In this document: in pieces, positions 57,870 through 64,000 of the stretch | Layout of the letters: the number at the start of each line of letters is the position of its first letter | Numbering within the stretch: the stretch's first letter is position 1 | Assembly: GCF_018069565.1 (NCBI RefSeq) | Contig: NZ_JAGPNL010000004.1 | Coordinates: forward strand, 248,001 to 312,000 | Direction of reading: 5' to 3' | Source: Streptomyces tagetis | GTDB taxonomy: Bacteria; Actinomycetota; Actinomycetes; Streptomycetales; Streptomycetaceae | Length of the DNA stretch: 64,000 nucleotides | The notes under the pieces: generated by a model | Told to the model about the DNA's origin: nothing | Database searches by the model: none | The model's input: the letters and a program-made list of their open reading frames with translations, nothing else | Position numbers and translations under genes: made by a program

Positions 57870-58526
57870 CTACTGCATGAATGCTCCGTCTACCACAGCG
57901 GTCTTCAACTGATCCGCATAGGTGTCGATGAGCTTAAGAGCACCCTTGACCCGATCCTCGACATCCAAGGCGTCAAAACTTACGAGTTCCCCGTGAGCCA
58001 CTTGATTTCGAGCGTAAACGAGCCGTTGATCAATGAAGGCACTGCGCATTTCGTACAGTGGAAGTACGTCCAGCCCGACCCCTTGAACGATCTCCATGAA
58101 CACTTTGGATGAGAGATTACTCTCTGTGTCCACGCATCTATCGGGAGATATGGAGAAGATTTCCCCTCGCCGCCGATCGATCTCCTCCAAGAGTTCACCA
58201 AGATGGCGGGACTTGCCGCTTTGGGTAGCACGCTTGAAGGCGGAAGAGACATAGGCAGCCTGGAATGGAAACTTCAAGTCGGAGACTTTTATTTTGGCAC
58301 CATTAATATACTTGACGTACGCACCACTGCCCTGCTTAACAAATCCCTCCCAATGGGCATAGGTGAGCACGATGGCGGACCGAGCAAAGCAGCTAAGCCG
58401 AGCAGGGTCGGGATTCTCCTCTCTGACCATAAGGAGCAGGTTCGACAGCTCCACCTTCCTGTGAGCCAACTGTCGATCGATTGCTTCGACGAATTTTGAC
58501 GAATCCAAGGCGGCCGCCCCACTCAC
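57870..58526 (-). CDS. HEPN-like protein (MAE_28990/MAE_18760 type), putative ribonuclease
   Basis: 218 residues from a GTG at 58526 that overlaps the DUF262 stop (GTGA). It begins DSSKFVEAIDRQLAHRKVEL and SAIVLTYAHWEGFVKQGSGAY, the helical start I associate with this HEPN family. The HEPN catalytic motif R-x4-H is visible as YARNQVAHGE (Arg173, His178), preceded by the helix RSAFIDQRLV. HEPN proteins of this sort are metal-independent RNases in defence and toxin-antitoxin systems. Base composition is far more A+T-rich than the flanks and it uses rare codons such as AGA and CTT, so it is a recent acquisition. Confidence 0.75.
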   Translation of the reverse strand: MSGAAALDSSKFVEAIDRQLAHRKVELSNLLLMVREENPDPARLSCFARSAIVLTYAHWEGFVKQGSGAYVKYINGAKIKVSDLKFPFQAAYVSSAFKRATQSGKSRHLGELLEEIDRRRGEIFSISPDRCVDTESNLSSKVFMEIVQGVGLDVLPLYEMRSAFIDQRLVYARNQVAHGELVSFDALDVEDRVKGALKLIDTYADQLKTAVVDGAFMQ

Positions 58527-59626
58527 GCAGAGAAGAGTTGACGCCCATAAGGAATTGTCTTCTTCATTCGCTGATCAGCCCTCATACCAGTGGCGAAACC
58601 TGGAGAGAACTGAGCGTCACTCCACAAACTTCGCCGAGCATCACGTACCTGGTCAACCGTGAAATCACCTTGCGGCAAGTAGAAGCCGAGCCCGAGAGCC
58701 AGAACCTCGAAGGCTGTAGAGGAGAAGGCGCCTTCGGTACGGTCGCGATCAGGGTTCCACTTACGCATTGCATCCGGCCCCAGCGCAGCGTTTAGCAAGG
58801 TGAAACAAGACTCAAATGCCTCTTGTTCACCGCGGAGTTCGGAATAAGACTTCTCAGTGAAAGGAAGAATCTCCCCCGAGAGGAAGTCACCAATATTCCC
58901 AATGGATGAGATTCTCCGCTCAGGGAGCCTTCGCAGCGTGACGAACCTGAGAGCCAATTCAAGATGATACTGCTCGTCAATCAGCCTGCCAGGAAGGTTC
59001 AACACCCTCTGGAAAGCATCAGAGGATGCGATATCCTGAAGCCAATCGAAATGGGTTCTACTCAGGCTCACCAGCAAACAGTTGCGTAGCTCCTGCGGCG
59101 TCGCAATGCTACCCAACGAGTTCAGACGTTGGAACAAGTCGTACTTCGCGCGCTTATCACTCTCCCGCTTGATGATTTTAATGTCAACGCGTGAGCGCTT
59201 GAAATCAAGCTGTTGCGGGCGGGTCAATGCCCCTTTAGCCCCCTCCGTCGGCTCATACGTCATTCCCTCCAGGCTGGACAAAAAGGGAGCAGATCCGCAT
59301 ACGAGCGGCGGCACGAGATCGTCTTCTTCGTCTCGAAGGATTCCCATGAACTGGAAGATGGTGGAGAGTCGCTGGACGCCATCAACCACATCCCAGATGC
59401 CATTCTCACTCTGGGCCACAAATATACTAGGAAGTGGAATCCCCAGAAGGATGCTTTCGATTAGCTGAGTGCGCTGAAGGTCGGACCACCGAAAAATCCT
59501 CTGAAATTCCGGATGGATATCGATCTCGCCATCCTTGTAGAGGTTGGCGATTTCACTGATCGACATCGGATAAGAATCGGTGGTAATCCTCTGCCGATAG
59601 ACTGCGAGCTCAGATTCCAGTGTCAT
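58523..59626 (-). CDS. DUF262 (GmrS-like N-terminal) protein
   Basis: 367 residues from the ATG at 59626. The DUF262 ParB-like domain is clear: IDIHPEFQRIFRWSDLQRTQLIESILLGIPLPSIFVAQ, then WDVVDGVQRLSTI with DGVQR at 82-86 where GmrS-type proteins have DGQQR. The remaining 270 residues are helical. The C-terminal DUF1524/HNH nuclease of type IV restriction enzymes (GmrD part) is absent, so on its own this is the nucleotide-using sensor part. It forms a coupled pair with the HEPN gene. TAACAT six nt before the ATG suggests a leaderless start. Low G+C content. Confidence 0.8.
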   Translation of the reverse strand: MTLESELAVYRQRITTDSYPMSISEIANLYKDGEIDIHPEFQRIFRWSDLQRTQLIESILLGIPLPSIFVAQSENGIWDVVDGVQRLSTIFQFMGILRDEEDDLVPPLVCGSAPFLSSLEGMTYEPTEGAKGALTRPQQLDFKRSRVDIKIIKRESDKRAKYDLFQRLNSLGSIATPQELRNCLLVSLSRTHFDWLQDIASSDAFQRVLNLPGRLIDEQYHLELALRFVTLRRLPERRISSIGNIGDFLSGEILPFTEKSYSELRGEQEAFESCFTLLNAALGPDAMRKWNPDRDRTEGAFSSTAFEVLALGLGFYLPQGDFTVDQVRDARRSLWSDAQFSPGFATGMRADQRMKKTIPYGRQLFSA

Positions 59627-60366
59627 TCGTCGATGTTAGCATTGGGCTGGCCTCGCAGACATGAATGACCAAAGTTCCCCTTCGCGTCCAACACCAGCAC
59701 CGTCAAGGGGTATGCCCTCCCTTGCTGAGTGTTCAGGCGAGCGGTCTGGGCGGCCGACGGGGGCTGGGGGTCGGCGTCAGCTCCAGTCGTCGGGCGGCGC
59801 ACATACAGCGCTCGATGCCAGGAAAAAGGCGCCACTGACCTTGCCTAGCTAGCCCGCGAGCCTCCAACACCTAACTCTCATCGGGCCGGCCGTCGCGTCT
59901 GGCTCTGATCGACGAGACAAACCGATAGCGCGGCTGAGACCGGTGGGGGTGCAGCGAGGCATACGCGCGCGTGGTCGGGTGGCGCACCCGCCGTCGTGGC
60001 TGACTGTCGTCGGCTGAGGTCCGTGCCACAACCGTGCCAGATGCAGGGGGCAGTCACGGTCAACACCAGTGCCGGGCGGTCGAGTAGCTCCTCGCTTCCT
60101 CGACCGGCGAAGCCGCAGCTCAGCTCGCAGATCACCCAGCCTCTCTCCTAATGCGGTAGTCACGCATACCTGCGGCCTGCCGTTCGTCCGGGCTGCGGCG
60201 CTGGGGCGCCGGTCCCGGCCGAGCGGCAGGCCGAGGGACGTATCAAAGGGCGCCAGGACTGCGACGAGCCCCTTGAGGCAGTGCCAGGGCACAGTGCCGC
60301 AAGGGGCCAGATCGTCTGATCGCGGGGCTGCGTTCGGATCGCGCCTACATACGTCCGAGGAGCGGC
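59627..60366. other. 740-bp stretch without a convincing gene
   Basis: Lies between the DUF262 gene and the small-paralogue cluster. Reading frames here (for example minus 59849-60292) have no ribosome site, are rich in Arg/Pro/Ser, and show no family features. A short direct repeat GTGCCA-CAACC-GTGCCA is near 60026. The region may hold remnants of earlier insertions and the promoter of the DUF262 operon at its left edge. Confidence 0.4.
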
Positions 60367-60687
60367 TCAGGCCGCAGGTGCTTCCCGCCGGGTGGTCGTA
60401 GAGGGTTCGGCTGCCGTGTCACGTCGCTCAGCTTCCAGTCCTACCGTGATCAGCTTTGCCAGTAGTCCCGCTGCCTCAGGGCGAACGGTACCGAGTTGTA
60501 CCAGGCCGTCACCGAAGACGTTCACGTCGGCGACCAGACCGGGGAAGTCGGTGTCCAGTCCGAGTAGCACCAGCTCATCGGCCAGAGTGCCGGCGCTTCG
60601 TCGGGCGCGGTTCCAGCCGCGGACGTACGGCACACCGGGTGAGAGATCTTCCGCGCGCCGGGCCACCACTCCTCGCCGGTCGGTCAT
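60367..60687 (-). CDS. Small hypothetical protein, paralogue A
   Basis: 106 residues from the ATG at 60687. The core LVLLGLDTDFPGLVADVNVF-GDGLVQLGTVRPEAAGLLAKL aligns with the neighbouring protein (RAGLEKDFPYLRADLNAFGHGLVELGRVSPDTAERLAEL), so the two genes are a tandem duplication. Both are 106 residues. Predicted helical, soluble. It lies 4 bp after paralogue B. No known family is recognised; the C-terminus is Thr/Arg-rich and divergent. Confidence 0.65.
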   Translation of the reverse strand: MTDRRGVVARRAEDLSPGVPYVRGWNRARRSAGTLADELVLLGLDTDFPGLVADVNVFGDGLVQLGTVRPEAAGLLAKLITVGLEAERRDTAAEPSTTTRREAPAA

Positions 60688-60691
60688 GACG

Positions 60692-61012
60692 TCAGTCCCT
60701 TTCCTCGTGTTCGTTGGTAGCAGCCGGCGTGTGCCCAAGGTCCTCACGGTTCACCCGGAAGCCGCTTGCGAGCGCCAGGCGCAGGAGTTCCGCGAGGCGT
60801 TCAGCCGTGTCGGGGGACACTCGACCCAGCTCGACGAGACCGTGTCCGAAGGCGTTCAGGTCCGCCCGCAGGTAGGGGAAGTCCTTCTCCAGGCCCGCGC
60901 GGACGAGGGCGTCTCGTAGTGCAGTGGTCGCGTTGCGGGCCGCGTACCATCCGTCGCTGTCGAGGGGCGACCAAGTGGCAGCGTCGTGCCCGCTGGTCGG
61001 CTCACCCTGCAT
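60692..61012 (-). CDS. Small hypothetical protein, paralogue B
   Basis: 106 residues from the ATG at 61012, overlapping the end of the upstream gene by 11 bp. It begins MQGEPTSGHDAATWSPLDSD and shares its central 60 residues with paralogue A. Helical, acidic C-terminus (TPAATNEHEERD). The tight spacing of all three minus-strand genes (61562 to 60367) indicates one operon. Function is unknown; it may act with the upstream Prim-Pol-like protein. Confidence 0.65.
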   Translation of the reverse strand: MQGEPTSGHDAATWSPLDSDGWYAARNATTALRDALVRAGLEKDFPYLRADLNAFGHGLVELGRVSPDTAERLAELLRLALASGFRVNREDLGHTPAATNEHEERD

Positions 61013-61562
61013 GGGTGGTCGGCTCCTCGGAGAGCGCAGCGACTGCCGCGTACGGAGTCGGGTACTGCTCGTCGAAGCGGTCGAGCCTCGCCAGGAGTTC
61101 CGCGGAAGCCACCAGCGCAGTCGCCATGGCGACCGGTCGCAACGGGTTGGCCTCCGGTCGGCGCATCGGTGCGCGGAGCCACTGGTAGCGGTCACCGGAC
61201 AACGAGATCAGGCCGGGCACGACGACGGCACACCCTTGGCCGAGGTACCGGTAGGCCGGCGGGGAGGAGGTCTCTCGTGCGAGGTAGTGCGTGAACGGCT
61301 CGCGGCTCTTCGAGCCGAGGAAGAAGCCGACGCGCTGCGCCTTGCGGTCGATGACCGAGGGTCCGAACGGCAGGCCGCTGCGCGAGAGCCGGTCGAACAT
61401 CTCGAGTCCGAGGCGCTGTTCCACGCTCACCACGTCGAAGAAGCGGCCGGTTGCCAGCAGGCAGGGCGTTCGCGGGTCGTCCGCCCACATCTCCCGGCAC
61501 GCCGCCGGATCATCCGCCGCCGCAGACAGCCACTCGATGCCCCGCCTGGTCATCCTCTGCAC
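61002..61562 (-). CDS. Hypothetical protein resembling the N-terminal part of actinobacterial Prim-Pol-type proteins
   Basis: 186 residues from a GTG at 61562, with GAGGGTGA upstream; the ATG at 61553 is an alternative. It has RRGIEWLSAAADDPAACREMWADDPRTPC and later GQGCAVVVPGLISLSGDRYQWLRAP, which recall short Streptomyces proteins annotated as bifunctional DNA primase/polymerase relatives. I see no clear DxD catalytic motif, so enzymatic activity is not supported. It is the first gene of a three-gene operon and is divergent from the XRE/TPR regulator. Confidence 0.5.
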   Translation of the reverse strand: MQRMTRRGIEWLSAAADDPAACREMWADDPRTPCLLATGRFFDVVSVEQRLGLEMFDRLSRSGLPFGPSVIDRKAQRVGFFLGSKSREPFTHYLARETSSPPAYRYLGQGCAVVVPGLISLSGDRYQWLRAPMRRPEANPLRPVAMATALVASAELLARLDRFDEQYPTPYAAVAALSEEPTTHAG

Positions 61563-61820
61563 GTCGTCTCACCCTCAGTAGGACTACGGTGCGGCCCTGG
61601 TGCCGCTGTGCGTCCAGATTCGTGGACCAACCCTTGACCTGGGCAGATGACGAGAGGTGACGGGGGATGACGCAGGCGGGCATGACGCGTCACCCCCTGT
61701 CCTCCCCGTTCCTCGCAGACGTTCCCTGTTACTGCCTGCACGAAGCGATGGCCAGCACGTACAGTCAGTGACGGAATCCCGAGTCGTCACACCGGCATCA
61801 CCCGAGGAGTGAAGGCCGCC

Positions 61821-63182
61821 TTGAAGCCGACCAGTGTCCGCTTACGCGAAGCTCGCACGGGCCGGGGCTGGAGTCAGCCGCGGTTGGTCAGGGAGTTACG
61901 TCAGGCTGCCGCCCAGCGTGGTCACCAACTTCCGTCGGACGCCAGTGTGAAGCGGCGTATCGCGAGTTGGGAGAACGACCACAGCACCCCGGACGACTTC
62001 TACGGCCCTTTGTTGTGCGACGCGTTCACCACCAGTGCCGCCGCACTCGGCTTGAGCCACAGCCAGCCTCAGGACAGCGCCCTACTTGATGCCGCGTATC
62101 CCGCCAGCCCGGACGACGCCATCCAGACGGTGCGCCAACTGTGGCGTGCCGACCTCAACCAGTACGACCCGTTGCTCACGGCGGAGCCCTCCGAACCGGC
62201 GTGGAGTGAGGCATCCCTGCGGTGGCTGGTCGCACCCGAGCCCGGCGTCCCCCGGCAGCGGACCGAAGGCACCCGAGTCAGTCTCGGCGACGTGGCAGCC
62301 ATAAAGACCACGGCGGACATGTTCGCCCAGCTCGACGACCAGTTCGGCGGAGACCACGCGCGTCATGCGGTGATCCAGTACCTCAGCAACGACGTGGCCC
62401 CACTTCTACGAGGCCGGTACACCGAGCAAGTGGGCAGGGCCCTGTTCTCCACCGTGGCGGAAGCGACCCTCCTTGCCGGTTGGATGTCCTACGACGCCTG
62501 TCACCACGGGCTCGCCCCGCGGTATTTCCTCCAGGCCCTCCGTCTCGCCCAGGACGCCAACGACCGCCGGCTCGCGGGAAGCATCCTCTCCGCGATGAGC
62601 CACCAGGCGACCTTCCTGGGGCGGTACACCCAGGCCGCCACCCTCGCCCGTGCCGCCCTCATGGGGATCTCTCCGGTAGCCACGCCGACGTTGCGTGCGC
62701 AGTTCCACGCGATGGAGGCTCGCGCGCTCGCGCGTACTGGTGACGTCGCTGCCTGCGAGGCCGCCCTGAGCGCGGCGACCAAGGCCCTCGAAAGCCGGAA
62801 CAACGAGGACGAGCCGGAGTGGATTAGCTACTTTGACGACGCCGAGCTTGCCGCTGAGGCCGCCCACTGCTTCCGGGACGTCAACAGCGCCCGCCGAGCC
62901 GTCGTCCACGCAGAGAACGCCATGAGCGGCAGCCACGTACGGAGCGACTTCTTCGCGACCATGGTCTTGGCGGATGCCCATCTGCGGGCCGGGGACGTCG
63001 AGGAGGCGTGCCGGGTGGCACTCGATGCTTTGGATCTCGGGGAGCAGCTCAAGTCGGCGCGATGCGTCAGCTACCTTGCCGAGTTCCGCCGGAACCTGAG
63101 CGCAGCGGGCCAGAGCAGCGCAGCGCGTAACCTTGCGGAGCAGGCCGGCGAGAACAGGTTGTGGGTTGCTGCGGGGCGGTAG
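61821..63182 (+). CDS. XRE-family regulator with C-terminal TPR-like repeats
   Basis: 453 residues from the TTG at 61821, with GAAGG 5 nt upstream; an in-frame GTG at 61809 is too close to its GAGG site. N-terminal helix-turn-helix: KPTSVRLREARTGRGWSQPRLVRELR ... PSDASVKRRIASWENDHSTP. The remaining 350 residues are helical repeats of the TPR type (ALFSTVAEATLLAGWMSYD, AGSILSAMSHQATFLGRY, EARALARTGDVAACEAALSA). Such regulators are abundant in Streptomyces and often sit next to the gene they control; the divergent three-gene operon is the natural target. Confidence 0.82.
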   Translation: MKPTSVRLREARTGRGWSQPRLVRELRQAAAQRGHQLPSDASVKRRIASWENDHSTPDDFYGPLLCDAFTTSAAALGLSHSQPQDSALLDAAYPASPDDAIQTVRQLWRADLNQYDPLLTAEPSEPAWSEASLRWLVAPEPGVPRQRTEGTRVSLGDVAAIKTTADMFAQLDDQFGGDHARHAVIQYLSNDVAPLLRGRYTEQVGRALFSTVAEATLLAGWMSYDACHHGLAPRYFLQALRLAQDANDRRLAGSILSAMSHQATFLGRYTQAATLARAALMGISPVATPTLRAQFHAMEARALARTGDVAACEAALSAATKALESRNNEDEPEWISYFDDAELAAEAAHCFRDVNSARRAVVHAENAMSGSHVRSDFFATMVLADAHLRAGDVEEACRVALDALDLGEQLKSARCVSYLAEFRRNLSAAGQSSAARNLAEQAGENRLWVAAGR

Positions 63183-63231
63183 GTCGCGCCGCACCAGAGC
63201 TACCGGTCACGCCAGGAGTGACAGCCGCTCC

Positions 63232-64000
63232 TCAGAAGGGGCCCCACTCCTTGCGCCCCTCTCCCGTCCGCAGAGACCGGACCCGTCGGGTGAACTCGGC
63301 CGCAGAGCGCTCACTCACGCCGACTTGGTGACCGAGCCACGCCACCATCATCAGTTCCCGGAGGTCGGCCAAGGTCTCGTAGCCGGGCCAGTTCATGAGG
63401 TCGAAGCCGTACCGGTACACGAAGTCGGCGTACTCCGCTGCCGTGTGCCAGCCGTACCGGTCGTAGAAGAGCGGAGTCTGGATCAGGTCCCACTCGCGTG
63501 GAGCGAGGGCGAATCCGTCGAGGTCGATGAGGACGGCGTGACCGTCCCGGTGACGGAGGATGTTCCCGATGCTGGCATCGCCGTGGATCATCCCGTAGGG
63601 GAGCACGAAGTCCAGCCGGTCGTACTCCTTGCCGAGCCTCGCCGCCCGTTCCTCCAGGAAGGAGCGGTCTTCTTCGGAGACGGCATCCAGGCCGTTCAGC
63701 GAGGCGGACAGCTTGGCCATGGGGTCGAAGTACGGGAGGCCCAGCGACTCGGGTTCCTCCAGCCAGTGCAGCCGGCGGAGCAGGTCGGCCAGCTCGCCGA
63801 CCGTCGCGTACTCCTCGCGCTCTTGGACGCTCTCCCAGAAGGTGACGACCAGGCCGCGGACGACGATGGGTTGAGCGATATCGGACGGTACTCGGGTGGC
63901 GGGGAAGTCGACCGTTTCCAACCAGCGCGCCACGGCCACGGCCCGTTCCATCTCCGGCAGGACGGCGGGATCGCGGGCGATACGGACGATGATCGGTAAG
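63232..64000 (-). CDS. Aminoglycoside-phosphotransferase-family kinase, cut by right edge
   Basis: The reading frame stays open to the window edge; the first visible residues are LPIIVRIARDPAVLPEMERAVAVARW, so the true start is beyond 64000 and the ATG at 63951 is internal. APH-fold signatures are YGMIHGDASIGNILRHRDG (catalytic-loop Asp and Asn) and AVLIDLDGFALAPREWDLI (metal-binding Asp). About 256 residues are visible. It may act on small molecules or be a housekeeping-like kinase; resistance cannot be claimed. A TTA leucine codon (63999-63997) lies at the visible 5' end. Confidence 0.85.
   Translation of the reverse strand, partial: LPIIVRIARDPAVLPEMERAVAVARWLETVDFPATRVPSDIAQPIVVRGLVVTFWESVQEREEYATVGELADLLRRLHWLEEPESLGLPYFDPMAKLSASLNGLDAVSEEDRSFLEERAARLGKEYDRLDFVLPYGMIHGDASIGNILRHRDGHAVLIDLDGFALAPREWDLIQTPLFYDRYGWHTAAEYADFVYRYGFDLMNWPGYETLADLRELMMVAWLGHQVGVSERSAAEFTRRVRSLRTGEGRKEWGPF

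Noticed and set aside
59849..60292. 147-residue minus-strand frame in the empty stretch
   Set aside because: No ribosome site, no recognisable motif, and codon third positions do not show the bias of real genes nearby.
50810..64000. Second copy of the tRNA 3' end as attR
   Set aside because: Reading through the sequence I found no other GGTTCGAATC or CTGCCGGGGG segment up to the window edge.

Overview
The window is a very G+C-rich actinobacterial chromosome segment. Gene content, third-codon-position G/C bias, GTG/TTG starts and gene order all point to Streptomyces. From 1 to about 50.9 kb it follows the conserved core arrangement I recall from the S. coelicolor chromosome, roughly SCO5399 down to SCO5351. 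From the tRNA-Arg gene at 50.8 kb to the right edge it becomes accessory DNA.

Core part, left to right. A thiolase (cut by the left edge) is divergent from methylmalonyl-CoA epimerase. Next come the polarity and cytoskeletal coiled-coil genes scy and filP, then two paralogous ABC-2 exporter operons, a small CxxC protein, a luciferase-like monooxygenase, an SCO5389-family protein, and the mismatch endonuclease gene nucS. These are followed by a large membrane-anchored ATPase, a STAS protein, a 3-hydroxybutyryl-CoA dehydrogenase, a PduO-type cobalamin adenosyltransferase and a membrane protein. The chitinase locus chiS-chiR-chiC follows with its characteristic direct-repeat promoter. A DUF2550 gene precedes the complete minus-strand F1Fo ATP synthase operon (atpI-B-E-F-H-A-G-D-C). 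Further right, still mostly on the minus strand, are a WecA/MraY-type transferase, a glyA paralogue, a phosphatase-fold protein, tsaC/sua5, prmC, prfA, rpmE, an LCP-family gene, rho, thrB-thrC-hom, lysA, an ArgS-related protein and a CheY-like regulator.

Accessory part. A tRNA-Arg(CCG) gene is followed by an AICE-type integrative element of the pSAM2 class. It carries integrase, excisionase, rolling-circle replication initiator, small transfer/spread genes, an FtsK/TraB-type DNA translocase, an SCO3933-like gene and a GntR/UTRA (KorSA-like) repressor facing a region with two 15-bp palindromes. The integrase frame contains an in-frame amber codon 11 codons after its coupled GTG start. A second small gene of the element is also split by an in-frame amber codon, so the element may be immobilised. 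Beyond the repressor lies a strikingly A+T-richer two-gene module (DUF262 protein plus HEPN-like protein), my best candidate for an under-described defence system. After that come a 740-bp stretch without a convincing gene, a three-gene cluster (two tandem paralogues plus a possible Prim-Pol-related protein) divergent from an XRE/TPR regulator, and an aminoglycoside-phosphotransferase-like gene cut by the right edge. I could not find the right attachment site, so the right end of the element is undefined.

Gene calls rest on reading translations and motifs by eye. Family names are from memory of protein families; no database search was run.
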